In this document: positions 1-10,400 of the stretch, in pieces | Layout: each line of letters begins with the position of its first letter | Position numbering within the stretch: the first letter of the stretch is position 1 | Assembly (NCBI GenBank): GCA_019137255.1 | Contig: WPDH01000105.1 | Span: 1 to 26,082, forward strand | From: Corinectria fuckeliana | Lineage: Eukaryota > Ascomycota > Sordariomycetes > Hypocreales > Nectriaceae | Reading direction: 5' to 3' | DNA: 26,082 bases | Position numbers and translations under genes: made by a program | Notes under the pieces: generated by a model | Told to the model about the DNA's origin: nothing | Databases searched by the model: none | The model's input: only the letters and a program-made list of their open reading frames with translations

Positions 1-1180
1 TATAATAGTTTTATAGTATATATCTTAATACTATTTACTTATTAAATATCTACTATAAAGTTCTTAAGTAAGCCTTTTATATAGCTAGTTAAGACTCTCT
101 TAGTAACTACTATAAACTACCTTAAGACCTAATACACACTTATACTAAAAATAGTAAGAATCTAAGTATTATCCTTTAGAAGATTTATAATTAGTCTATA
201 AAAAAGGACTATAATATCCCTACTAAGAAGGTAGTATAAGGCTACTATAAGTAAGAGGTAACCTCTTAGGAGGGTATAGTTAATAATTATTATAGTATCT
301 AATAGTATATAAGATATAATATTAAGAGCTATATTAGGCGACCTAATAATAATCTTCTTACTAAGATAAAAAGGGATTACTTTTAATAGTAGTACTATTA
401 GGAATAAAAGTATCCTCTTATTATAAGTAACTTAAGCTTAGGTTAAGATCTTAATAGGTGTTTTCTAAAGGGTAGTTAATACTACTTTTTTAATAGTAGT
501 TATAATTATTTTTATAAGAGATAGTAAGATTAAGATCTTACTACTTATATATTAAGTATAGCTTATAGTAGTATTAGCTAGAGTTACTACTATTATCTAA
601 ACTAAGAGAAAAGCAGCTACTAAGATAATTACTTTAAGTTTATATTTAGTCTTAATAATAAGATCTTTAAATTAATTATAGGTTATTTTTATACTAGGCT
701 TAGCTTATAGTAAGAGTAGGTTTTATAATAAAAAAATTTTCTTAAGGGGAGAAAAAAGATAGTTTATAACCTTAATATTCTCTATTTTGCTTAGCCTGTC
801 TATTATATATAATATAGTAATAATATAAGAGTAGAAAGAGGGTAAAAAAGAGTTATAAAAAAAGTTAGTTAGGTTAAAATAGATTTTAGAGGTATAACTA
901 AAATATAGTAAGAGTAACTATTAAATATTCACAAAAGTGTTACCTTAAAGAAAATACTTTTATATAAAATATGTTAAAAATAGCTATTACTACTTTAAAG
1001 AATATTTAAAGTATTATATTTAATTTTTAACTATTTATTTAACTCTTAGTTAAGTATATTAAGTTTATATTCTTATATTATTCTTATAATATTTATTTAT
1101 TTATCTAATAGATAATACTAAACTATTATACTATTCTTATAATATAAACTATTTAAATATAATTATTATATATTTATTAC
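1..1180. other. AT-rich RIP-type block, no intact gene
   Basis: The stretch consists almost entirely of A and T with TA steps dominating and very few CA, TG or CG dinucleotides, which is the footprint expected of repeat-induced point mutation. All six frames are closed by frequent TAA and TAG codons. The minus strand between about 800 and 1 shows one frame that is somewhat less interrupted than chance would suggest, so a decayed transposon gene may lie there, but I could not match it to a family. Confidence 0.75.
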
Positions 1181-1560
1181 TAGCTAGCTAGTTAGTAGTT
1201 AGTTAGTAGTTAGTTAGTAGTTAGTTAGTAGTTAGTTAGTAGTTAGTTAGTAGTTAGTTAGTAGTTAGTTAGTAGTTAATAGTTTAGTTAGTAGTTTTTT
1301 TTTAACTAGCTTACTTTTTAGTTAGTTAAATTAAATTTTAATTAGTTAGTAGTTAGTTAGTTAGGAAATTTTTTTAACTAGCTTACTTTTTAGTTAGTTA
1401 AATTATATTAAAATTAGTTAGTAGTTAGTTAGTTAGTTAAGATTTTTTCTATTAGTTAGTTAGTTAGTTACTAAATTAACTAGTAGTTAGTTAGCTAGTA
1501 GTTTAAAAATTAACTAGCTTATTTTAACTAGTAGTTAATTAACTAGTAGTAATTTAAACT
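1181..1560. repeat. Tandem repeats of AGTTAGT type
   Basis: From about 1187 to 1275 an 11-bp unit (gttagttagta) is repeated about eight times almost without change. From about 1290 to 1440 a larger unit of about 75 bp, starting with a T-run followed by aactagcttactttttag, occurs twice. After that the TTAGTTAG and ACTAGC motifs continue in a degenerate form. The array marks the right edge of the AT-rich block. Confidence 0.85.
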
Positions 1561-2629
1561 AGCTTACTAACTAGCTCACTAGTTACTAATTTGCAACCCT
1601 GCTTAGTATATATATATACCTATAAGGTATTAGTTTTAGCCCCCTAGTATAGCCCTACTTAGATAAGACTTAACATCTAGTTTAAGTCTAAAATCAGCTC
1701 TAAAACCACTTCTAAGTCTGTTATAAGAGACATATTAGCATATCACCTCCCCTATAGTAACTAAACTAATAAGGTATAAAAAAGATGTGTCTTTTAGGTC
1801 TTAACTTGTTAGCGATAGTAACTAGAACCTAGATTAATATAATATTAGACTATGTTTATTTAAAAGCAGACACCTATATATATAACGTAAGCAGATTGTA
1901 GACTATTATTAAGACTAATAACAGATATATATTACAAACTTATACAACTAATCACTTGTTTAATAGGCGAGTCCCTTCAGATTAAGATCAGAAAGCACAG
2001 AACCACAGACTTGTCTCCCCTTAGCGGCTTCTTATATACTGTCTCGGATTTAGTATTACCTGGGGATTTATAGGCAGCGTTTAGTACTTATACCTATAAG
2101 AGGAGAATAAAAGCGAAAATTTCCACCAGACCGCCTTACAAGAAAAGACTGTTCAGGACCTAGAGCCTATAAGTTACCTTCGGGATTGCCTGAGATTAAT
2201 TTATGTGTCTGGGCACTTGTAATACGTGTATCTAGTATTTTAGGCGTTAAAGTATCTACCTGTGAACCTTACGATCGTCTCCAGGGGCGAAGCGAGCCTA
2301 CGTCGATTCTGGCTGACCCTATAGACAACTCGAAAATCCCACGTCCCCTGGATGCTTTCGACATTGAGTCGAAGGAAAACTAAACATGTCTAAGCCCAAG
2401 ACAGCAAGGCATGATTCTGCTGATGGGGCAAGATGGTAAGGCGTAATCCTGTTCAAGGGGTAAGAGTGCTACCTTATCTCAACCAAGCTCTGAGCTGGCC
2501 CTTTCATAGGTCTGAGGCTGTCATATTACTTGGCGAGGGAAATTATTGGCTTAAGCCTGGGCCTCAGGTGGATATGCATGGTCTGATAGCGAAGACAGCA
2601 CGGTAAGCCTATATATTTGGAGTGAGAGG
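1561..2629. other. Transition zone, no gene supported
   Basis: Base composition rises from AT-rich to balanced between about 1600 and 2000. A 65-codon plus-strand frame (2186-2383) is followed by an overlapping frame with ATG at 2385 that is broken by several TAG and TAA codons. These could be traces of a decayed plus-strand gene. No motif, start context or splice sites are convincing, so no gene is called. Confidence 0.4.
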
Positions 2630-2637
2630 TATTTAAA
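2630..2637 (+). promoter_or_regulatory. TATA-like box of the 2730 gene
   Basis: TATTTAAA lies about 93 nt upstream of the ATG at 2730. It is followed by a pyrimidine-rich leader (2655-2700) with cttcttcactcttcatc, typical of fungal 5' untranslated regions. Position and context fit a core promoter; transcription start is not visible. Confidence 0.45.
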
Positions 2638-2729
2638 GGGGCCCAGTCCCCGTCCTCCTCGACATACCAACTTCCTTCTTCACTCTTCATCATTTTACTA
2701 CAAAAGCATATGAGCTCTTACCTTTCACA

Positions 2730-3848
2730 ATGCCCTTCTTATCTCAAAGCTTCTTCATTCCTAACTCTGGGCTTTGGGCTGGAGCTTCAGAGGAAAGACA
2801 GCAGGAGAACCAGACAATTTATAAAGCCGGCTTCGATGCTGGCTTTAGAGCTTGCTCTGACCTCCTACGCGGGTCCATTCTTCTCGAAATTCAGCCGGCT
2901 ATGTTTCCATCCTCCCACAATCTGGCCATCAGCTGTGACACGGAAATCTCCATCGGAGAGGATGGAGCTGCGCCGACCGATGACGAAAACATCTCCCTCG
3001 CTCCAGCAGTCGAGCCGACTTCCACATCCAATGATAACCCAGTACCGCCAACTCCATCAGCCGCTGAGGAAGACGACTCCCTCACTCTAGCAGTCGAACC
3101 GAACTTCCCGTCCGCCGAGGAAGACGACTCCCTCGCTCCAGCAGTCGAGCCGACTTCCACATCCAATGATAACCCAGTGCCGCCAACTCCATCAGCCGCT
3201 GAGGAAGACGACTCCCTCGCTTCAGCAGTCGAACCGAACTTCCCGTCCGCCGAGAGCCTCGCACCCAGCAGGCCTTCTTCTCCTGCTAGTCCCTACACCC
3301 AGGTCAGATTTGAAAAGACAGTCTCTCATTCGCCTCAACACACACATAGCCGTCGAGAAAGCTCTCTTGGTACTGAACAGTATCCCATTAACCTGACTGC
3401 TAGTGGAGGTAGCTCTCATACACTACCTCAGAAGAGAAAGCAGTCTGCCATAAGTCTATCTCGCTCAAAGCGCATAAAGGACGACGACGAGCACCCTTCA
3501 TTCCAAATCGAATATCTTGAAGTCCTGCCTTTCGAGGATAGCACAAGCTTTAGTCTGAGTTGGAATCGTCAGAAGGGGAAGTGGGTTATACAAGGTTCGA
3601 AAACGTTGATAGATGTTGACACTCTGCTGGGAGGAAAATACGAGTTTCTTTACATTAAAGGTCGCCGCCTTGGTTGGGATGAAACAAAGCTATATTTTAA
3701 TAAGGATGAGCGTCAGTGGGAAGGTTTAGATTTCTTAAAAGAGTGGAAAATCAAGGTTGATTCTGCTTCAGTTGAAATGGCGATCACGATTGCGGAGGTA
3801 GGCTCCTTAATAATAGGCAATGCAGAGTACATAAAGCTTAGTAGATAG
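2730..3848 (+). CDS. Hypothetical protein with acidic Pro/Ser repeats and NLS
   Basis: A 372-codon intronless frame is fully open although its surroundings are decayed. I do not recognise the family. Residues 1-60 are mixed. Residues 75-180 are acidic and rich in Pro, Ser and Glu and contain a 45-residue unit repeated twice (89-133 and 134-178). Residues 180-230 are Ser/Pro-rich. A bipartite basic cluster, KRK at 235-237 followed by RSKRIK at 245-250, looks like a nuclear localisation signal. The C-terminal 115 residues, from about 257, form a compact globular part with several aromatic positions (WNRQKGKWVIQG, then GRRLGWDETKLYF). ATG 2730 is chosen over ATG 2710 because the 2710 frame is closed at 3088 and has poor composition. 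A TATA-like box precedes it. The layout, a disordered acidic region plus NLS plus a small domain, suggests a nuclear protein, but this is inference. Confidence 0.65.
   Translation: MPFLSQSFFIPNSGLWAGASEERQQENQTIYKAGFDAGFRACSDLLRGSILLEIQPAMFPSSHNLAISCDTEISIGEDGAAPTDDENISLAPAVEPTSTSNDNPVPPTPSAAEEDDSLTLAVEPNFPSAEEDDSLAPAVEPTSTSNDNPVPPTPSAAEEDDSLASAVEPNFPSAESLAPSRPSSPASPYTQVRFEKTVSHSPQHTHSRRESSLGTEQYPINLTASGGSSHTLPQKRKQSAISLSRSKRIKDDDEHPSFQIEYLEVLPFEDSTSFSLSWNRQKGKWVIQGSKTLIDVDTLLGGKYEFLYIKGRRLGWDETKLYFNKDERQWEGLDFLKEWKIKVDSASVEMAITIAEVGSLIIGNAEYIKLSR
2994..3263 (+). repeat. 135-bp in-frame tandem duplication
   Basis: Positions 2994-3128 and 3129-3263 are two copies of a 135-bp unit differing at only a few bases, mostly near the second Ser-Leu and at the copy end. 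Each encodes 45 residues, so the duplication keeps the reading frame of the 2730 gene. Within the unit a shorter EEDDSL motif also recurs. Confidence 0.9.
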
Positions 3849-4260
3849 AGCTAATCAATACAATGGTCTTAGTAGCTATGGCATTAAACTTCTATGCATC
3901 ACTCAATCGAAAGGCGGTTAGATGTGGTTTATAATCACTAATTTCAGCCACCCCCCAACCCTTCCACAACAGAAGAGTGAATCAGTGGTGGTGATGTAGC
4001 GTTTATGATTACAGTAGCAGCCAGAGGCGAGGGTTAAGGGCCTAGAGGGCAAGGCGGCCGACACAACAACTAAGACGCCAAGGACAAACCAACAGCAGCA
4101 GCGGCAGCAGGAAAAGGAGAGGAAGGAGCAGCGGTGGGCGTGGGACGTGGTCGAGTTGCCGAGGGACAATATTGCTGGCGGGAGGTGTTGGATCGCAAAT
4201 GGTGGAAATAAAGATGCGAGGAAACTATCAAATATATTAACTACAAACCAGCGCGTTATT
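3849..4260. other. Intergenic, CAG-rich stretch
   Basis: This is the downstream region of the 2730 gene. It contains a purine-rich low-complexity run with CAG and CGG triplets (about 4085-4130). Open frames on the minus strand here follow that low-complexity run and have no recognisable features, so I call no gene. Confidence 0.5.
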
Positions 4261-5802
4261 TGATATCTCTGTTCTAAGAGTGATTAAGTAGCTGTGCTTT
4301 AATTCCCACAAAATTGAGATCTTATCTCTTAACAAAAGAGATATTATAATTGTGATTCTCCTTTGTAAGCTTAATATCTATATAGCTAGTATAGAACTTA
4401 GACTTTCTATTTAGAATCTTAGGGCTAGACAGAGCAGAGAAGTCCTAAACCTAGTAAATTGTAAGAGTGTTCTAAGTGGTGCTTAGCAGGTGAATATCTG
4501 TTTAATATTATAAATTAGAGCCCTGCGGCTAAATAGCTGCTTTAAGATAATTTCTTTATCTTATTATAGAAGTCTATCCTTTATTAAGCTAGTAGTACTA
4601 ACTATTATTAAACAACTAAGTCTTTAAAAGTATTTTACAGCTATTACCTCTTATGCCTTTTTTGTTTTATACTTTATAAATATTAACAAATCTATTATTA
4701 TTATAAGGGTTTATTATACTATAGATATAAATCATCCCTAAGTTAGTTTTCTAGGGGGAGTTTAGGAGCAAGGTGATATAACTATTCTCTTAGTACTAAA
4801 GCGTAATATAGTCTCTAGGATAAGCTTTAAGCTAGGGAAATTTCAGGCTATAGTTCCTAAAAGTCTATATGTCTTTACATATAAGATTAGACTTAAAAAC
4901 CCCTTATAGTCTAACCCTATTGTTAGGTAGAAAAAGGTGCTATATCTGCAAATTATTAAAAGATAGTTTATCTTATAAAACTGCCCCACAAATAAATCTA
5001 GAAGGGCTAACTATAGTGCTATATAAATTAATTTATATAAGATGCTTAACTTAGGAATAAGCTAACAAGACAAGTAGGAGTGTACTAAGCATAAAAAGCC
5101 TAGTAACTTTTATTTTTTATATAGCTAATATAATAATAGTTTAAGACAGAAGAATTATATAAAGACTAGTATAATAGAAAAAGTTAAAGTCTTAAACACT
5201 AAGAGCTAGTTAGATAGAAGCTAGTAGTATTATATTAGCTAAGCGTAAGATAGATAAATTAGCAGGAACTTATAGACTTATATCTTAATTTGTTTTTAAC
5301 TTTACACTAAAAGCGAGCTAACCTACCCTGTAAGCACAGCTTAGAGATAACATTAGTTAAGCATAGTATTCTCCTGTTATTACAGGGATACAGTTTTAAA
5401 ACCTATATATAAGATTCTTAAAATAAAAAGCGCTTTAGGGCAACCTTAATCCTAATAAGAGTGCTACTTTTATGCTTATATTATAAACAGAGGTTTAAAT
5501 TTAGTCTTAGAATTAATTTCGCGAGTTAATTTTAGACATAATTTAACATAAACATAACTAAACTTATTATATTAATAGCCTTCCTCTTAAATTTAAGCAC
5601 TAAAGGCTATAAGATAAAATAGAAAATATAAATAAGCTCTTATCTTAGAAACTAGTAAGATAATAATATATAGCTTTATAGTAAGATATAATAAGATATT
5701 ATAAGTTAGTATAAAACTTTAGGTAGTAGAAATTAGTATTAGTAGAAAGAAAGTAAGCACTAAGCTTACTATATATAAAGCGTAAAAATTAAAAGATAAA
5801 CT
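4261..5802. other. AT-rich RIP-type block
   Basis: TA-dominated sequence with patches of less altered DNA (for example 4440-4540 and 5270-5400). No frame longer than about 60 codons looks like protein. It is probably one or more decayed repeats, not identifiable by eye. Confidence 0.65.
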
Positions 5803-6255
5803 ATTAACTAGTCTAATACTAACTAGATGTATACCTAACTAGTAGGTAATTCTCCTTTAACTAGTCTTACTCTAACTAGTTATACACTTAACTAGTAGAC
5901 AATTCTAAATTAACTAGTCTTATTCTAACTAGTTATACACTCTACTAGTAGGCTATTCTACCCTAACTAGCCCACCCTAACTAGTCCCACTCTAACTAGT
6001 CCTATAGTGACTAGTTATATACCCTAACTAGTAGGTTATTCTCCTTTAACTGGTCGTACACTGCTGACTAGTAGGCTATTTTATTATAACCAGTCGCATC
6101 CTAACTAGTTATATGCCTGACCAGTAGGAAAATTTTCCCTAACTAGTCCCACTCTGACTAGTTATACACTCGACTAGTAGGCCATCCTACCACAACCAGT
6201 CCCATCCCGACTAGTCATATACCTGACCAGTAGGGAGTTTTACCCTGACTAGTCC
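5803..6255. repeat. 53-bp tandem array with ACTAGT motifs
   Basis: Units recur every 53 bp (aactagt at 5806, 5859 and 5912, then aactagc at 5965) and degenerate variants continue to about 6255. Each unit carries about three hexamers ACTAGT or ACCAGT/ACTGGT spaced about 17-18 nt. Left units are nearly all ACTAGT; right units increasingly show ACCAGT or ACTGGT and are richer in G and C. This fits CA to TA change at CCAG on either strand. Confidence 0.85.
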
Positions 6256-6261
6256 ACTCAG

Positions 6262-6325
6262 ATTGGATTGGATTGGATTTATGCACAGGCTGTCCCAGCC
6301 GCTACACAGCGTTCAACTATAAATA
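6262..6325 (+). promoter_or_regulatory. Putative promoter: triple ATTGG plus TATA box
   Basis: Three back-to-back ATTGG pentamers (6262-6276), which are CCAAT boxes read on the other strand, are followed by TATAAATA at 6318-6325 and then a pyrimidine-rich leader. The arrangement resembles a fungal polymerase II core promoter directed to the right. It may equally be the promoter of a lost transposon gene, because it directly abuts the tandem array. Confidence 0.4.
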
Positions 6326-6486
6326 CAAGTGTTCCCGCTCCTTACATTCAGAAATCAAGTCGCTCTAGTTAGAGTTACTTCCTCCTTCTTCTCTAGGGGC
6401 AGTTGCTAATAGTTTTGATAATTGTTCTGTGTCATTGACTTGTCAGGCCTTTCCTTCTATTTACCGAATTCGCTCATCGACTTTAT

Positions 6487-7023
6487 ATGCTAGAGATTGT
6501 GGTTAGGATTCCTGAGAACTGCCTAAATAGTCACGTCCTAAGTAGTCTCTTTGCTGCTTATATTACCATTGGCGATTTGCAGAGAATGCTCTTAATGTCT
6601 ACGTACAGTTACTTACCTGCCCAAGTGCCATTCTTCTATCTAGTTCCTACACTTAAGTAGGATATGTCATACCGTTTGTAGTCCACAGCCGTGTTAACAT
6701 TAGTTGGTGTTAGCTTTATTAATAGCGTAAAGTCTATCAAGATAGAGTTTCGAAACTGCCTTAAGAGATATTTCTAGCAATCTAACATAGAGACCGTTAA
6801 GCAAGCGTTGAATTGAGGCAATGGGCTACTGGATAGTCTACGTCTTTGAGTTAGGATAACTCTGTGTAAACTCTCAACTGTCTCCTTCAGGACTCAGGCT
6901 TTCCCGACAGAGTTGATTCCCTCCTACTCCATCGTCTTCAGCCATCCTTCCTCCAGCAACCTATATCCTAAAAGATTCGCAGCAACAGGACAACTAATCA
7001 GTCCTTATTGTTTCGACGTCTAA
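6487..7023 (+). other. Doubtful broken frame behind promoter
   Basis: A 57-codon open stretch starts at ATG 6487. The same frame then continues to TAA 7021-7023 with four further internal stops after the TAG at 6658 (6679, 6775, 6814 and 6847). It lies 160 nt behind the promoter-like sequence. Five stops in 178 codons is not clearly below chance and I recognise no domain. It is listed so the stretch is not left blank, not as a gene call. Confidence 0.15.
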
Positions 7024-7207
7024 TAAAATGTTATAACTGACTTACTTGGCTGAATTTATTACGAAATGAGAAGAGGGGATGTCAGCAAATAAGCACCGAC
7101 TAGTGCGACTGGCGATGCAGAACTGGCTTGAAAAGGAAGGGCGGGCACAGAAGACATATCGTAACATGGTGTTAAGAGTGAAGGTGGGATTTCCATTTCT
7201 AGGGCAC

Positions 7208-7400
7208 GGAGATAATAGAGGGGGGTTCGATAGGTCGTGCTCTTGGGGCATTGAATTAGGCCCATCTGATGGCGAAATAGGCGATTGTCGTTCCCTTCTA
7301 GGGCTGTTAAGAGTCTAGGTCTTTACTTATCTTATTCTGTGTCATCCCAGCAGCACGAGTTCCTTAAATGTAAGACAATCTCTGTCTTTAAGTAAGGCTA
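7208..7400 (-). pseudogene. Partial second copy of the recombinase gene tail
   Basis: This segment matches 8115-8335 of the neighbouring DUF3435 pseudogene in the same orientation. Shared blocks include ctcttggggc, cccatctgat, cgaaatag and gtcgttccctt in the same order; the other copy has about 13 extra bases near 8188-8200. Similarity appears to stop on both sides. The minus-strand frame at 7042-7251 reproduces part of the linker ahead of the chromodomains (MPQEHDLSN against TPQEYDPSN) and then diverges. It is a truncated duplicate just beyond the 3' end of the main copy. Confidence 0.6.
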
Positions 7401-7441
7401 AAGCTTTATATCTATATAATCATACATTATAATCCGCAATA

Positions 7442-10400
7442 TCACTTTAGAGAACACCCAGATATGGCAAACTCTTGTACTCGTCGGCGACTAATCGTCA
7501 ACTCCTTCTCCCACAAGTTATCACTAATAGGGCGGCCCTTCCATCTTACGAAATACTCGGCCTATCCCCGCCGTATTCTTTTCTTAAGGAGCTCCACGCC
7601 TTCATAATTTCCCCCGTTGTCCGAGAAGCTTGCATCGAACTTGCTGATAAGCTCGTCGCTGATGTCATCCCGTCTCTGCCACGAATTCACGTCGTCAGAG
7701 AAGCCTTTCCACTTCACGAGATAAAGGGTCTGCCTTCCCTGCTTCCATTTGGCCAACAATCGATCCACTTCCCAGATATCTTCGTCTGCGTTAAGTGCTA
7801 TAGGTTGACCGTCTTGAGCCCCTTCGAGGTAGCTTTAGGTGGAGGATGACGTATCCCCCTCTGTATTCTTCAAATGCTCCTGAGAGTGCTGTTCCACAAA
7901 TAGCTGTGGATCGATCATGTCTGGGTTCTCAGATAGGGACAGCATGGCTTGCAGCTTTTCGCTGGCTCGATAGACCTCAGTGTAGCCATGCTCATGGCCT
8001 CTCGTTGCCGAAGCCTCTAGCTTCTCCGTTCTAATCACCAAGGCGGGTTATAGGGGAACTGAATTCCTTTCGGAGATGTGATCCTTAAACCTAGCGAGAT
8101 TTGAATTATTATGTGGTGGCGACGAGGGGCAATTCGATGGGTCATACTCTTGGGGCGTTGGATTGAGCCCATCTGATAACGAAATAGACTATAATGCTAG
8201 GTCGTCGTTCCCTTCCTGAGCTGTCAAGAGCCCAGGTCCTTGGTTCTCTACTTCCACGTCTTCCCAGGAGCTAACCGTCAAACGTTCTAACGACCCAAAG
8301 CGTAAAGACATATCGTCTTCCTGATTTAAGTAAACAATGTTGGCAGAGCTGACATAGAGAGATGAAGGCAGTGTGTCTGAGCCAGGGATACTATCCTGTT
8401 CATCCCAGACATGATCAGGCTCACCAATACCTGGTGGAGAGGATGTGTTGCAATCTGTGGGAACTTCGGGAATCGCCTTAACGTCAGATGATATCCAACC
8501 GACAGAAACATAACAGGCGCCGCCCTGCCAGAATCCATCGTAGGTTTGGTCTCCGCTGACTTAGAACTGAGCGCAGAGTTTCTTAGTTGGCGACAAGTTT
8601 TCATCATTACCTTAGCTATCCTCATTCTGTAACTTGCGCTTCTTTGTAGGCTCTCGGGAAACACTATGAATGTCCTCAAGATGGATCCACAACTGGTCTG
8701 GCAATTAAGGCATAACTGGGCATTCTAGGTGTGGGCAAGATAAGTTGCTAGGGTTAGGTTCAGCCTGGATGTACTGCTGGACGCATGTTAAGACATGACG
8801 CTGCCAACCACTTTTATCCCAGAATTACTGTAAGCGCCGGTGTGCAGGGAGCTCCTTCTTTCCGAGATGAACAGGACAATACCCAGCACAAGCGGTGGCG
8901 TTGCGGAAGAGAACCGGATCGCAACGAAATGGCAGCTTTTGGTTTTCGATGTGATTTCCACAGTGACTGAGCTATTCCGGTTCACCTTGTACCCAGCAGT
9001 TGCAAAAGGAACAAAACTGAACAAAGGAGTTATGTTTGCGGTAATGTCGCTCCCAACAGCGGAAGACATGCTTCCATCTTATCTGGTTTCGAAGTGGGAT
9101 ACTATGATAAGAAAGAATATATGAGCGTTCATAGCTTCTTATTGCCTGCCTGCGAGTGGGCTTTGTTACCTTTTTATGTCCGTATCACAAGAGGGAACTG
9201 GATAGGTGCCCTGAGATGGGCGCAGTTCATCCTGGTATGCAATGTGACAAGGATTCGTTCGAAGTGCGATAAGGTCTTGGAGAGCTGATAGTCCTTCACG
9301 GCTCCTTAGGGGTACTGCTGAGAACAAGGTGTGAGAGAGCCGCTCGCGTTCCGGTAATAGGTTCATAATACGAGCAAAGTGACCGTGACGCCAGTCACCC
9401 TGCTCGTGGCGCTTCCGTTCGTTCGAGTACTCCAAGGGTTGGCTTTTTTGTACTTCCTGTAACTTGGCTTTTTCTAGTCGCCGTCTCTTTGTGTAACACT
9501 GTTTCCGCTCAGCCTTGAGTTGCTCTCGGGTGGCCTCGGGGATCCCTTCGTGGTCTATCTGGAAAGTAAGATCCTTAATGGTTTGTGAGAGCTTCATCTA
9601 ATCATCCTGCTGTGCCAACTCTGTTCGAGCCTGGGCTGAAAGACTAAGAGGTAAGTCCATTATCCACCTCATAGATGCTGAGCGGAAGTCTTCAGTGAGG
9701 TCTTGTCGGACATCCATATCTAGAAAGCAACCTGCCCCATCGATCGTATTCATCGGTCCGAGGTAGCTTCTGCGCAAGACCGCCGAGTTCTGCTGGTCAG
9801 CATATTTCAGGATCTGCTCGATCGATGCTCCACTATCTGATCCTGAGTGAGCTAGATGCGCGTGATCTATCGTTCAAAATTGCCTTACTATTGGCTTTAA
9901 GAAGGGATTCACGACGCGGGCAGTGCATGCCACAACCATCGACAAATCCAGCCCGTTTCGCCCATCTTGATGAGTGATGGCTCCAGTTGTCAGGACTTCG
10001 AGCAGTAGCCTCAGGCCCATCCGCATTCCAGTCGGGGAAAATTGGAGTTTCGAGCATGTCGTCCTTCCATTCAAAAATCCAATGCCCCCGATTCTTTGGC
10101 GGTGTGTACGTGAGCATATCCTCAAGGGTCGGGTTACCCTTTATTGCTCCGGATGAAAGGAAATTGGCCAAAAAGAACAGGATCGGTTGTGCATACAAAG
10201 GCGGTGGACCACGGCTGGACGAGAGTCTCTCATACAAGATGTGCTCTGGCCTGGCTAAAGGTTAAAGATTGTAACCAGGATTCAGCAAAGTTCTAGAAAA
10301 CTTACTGCTTCTTGTCTTTTCCCTTACAGACTCTTCTCTGTATATCTAACTTCAATTCTGGCTCACCGTCCTTCCATCCCACTAGGAAGACGACATCCTA

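Noticed and set aside
2710..3090. 126-codon plus-strand frame starting 20 nt before the 2730 ATG
   Set aside because: It overlaps the 372-codon frame, gives a biased Ser/Pro/Arg-rich translation and ends early; it is a shadow of the real gene.
2891..3264. Minus-strand frames opposite the 135-bp repeats
   Set aside because: They exist only because the repeat unit lacks stops in that frame; repetitive translation and no start context.
3918..4169. 83-codon minus-strand frame rich in Cys, Ser and Leu
   Set aside because: It mirrors a CAG/purine low-complexity run; no signal or domain supports it.
8326..8679. 117-codon minus-strand frame
   Set aside because: It is out of frame with the chromodomain exon; the true frame here carries two CAR-type stops and continues on both sides.
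8785..9124. Plus-strand and minus-strand open frames across 8785-9124
   Set aside because: They lie opposite or out of frame to the Cys/His-rich exon of the DUF3435 gene, which explains the sequence better.
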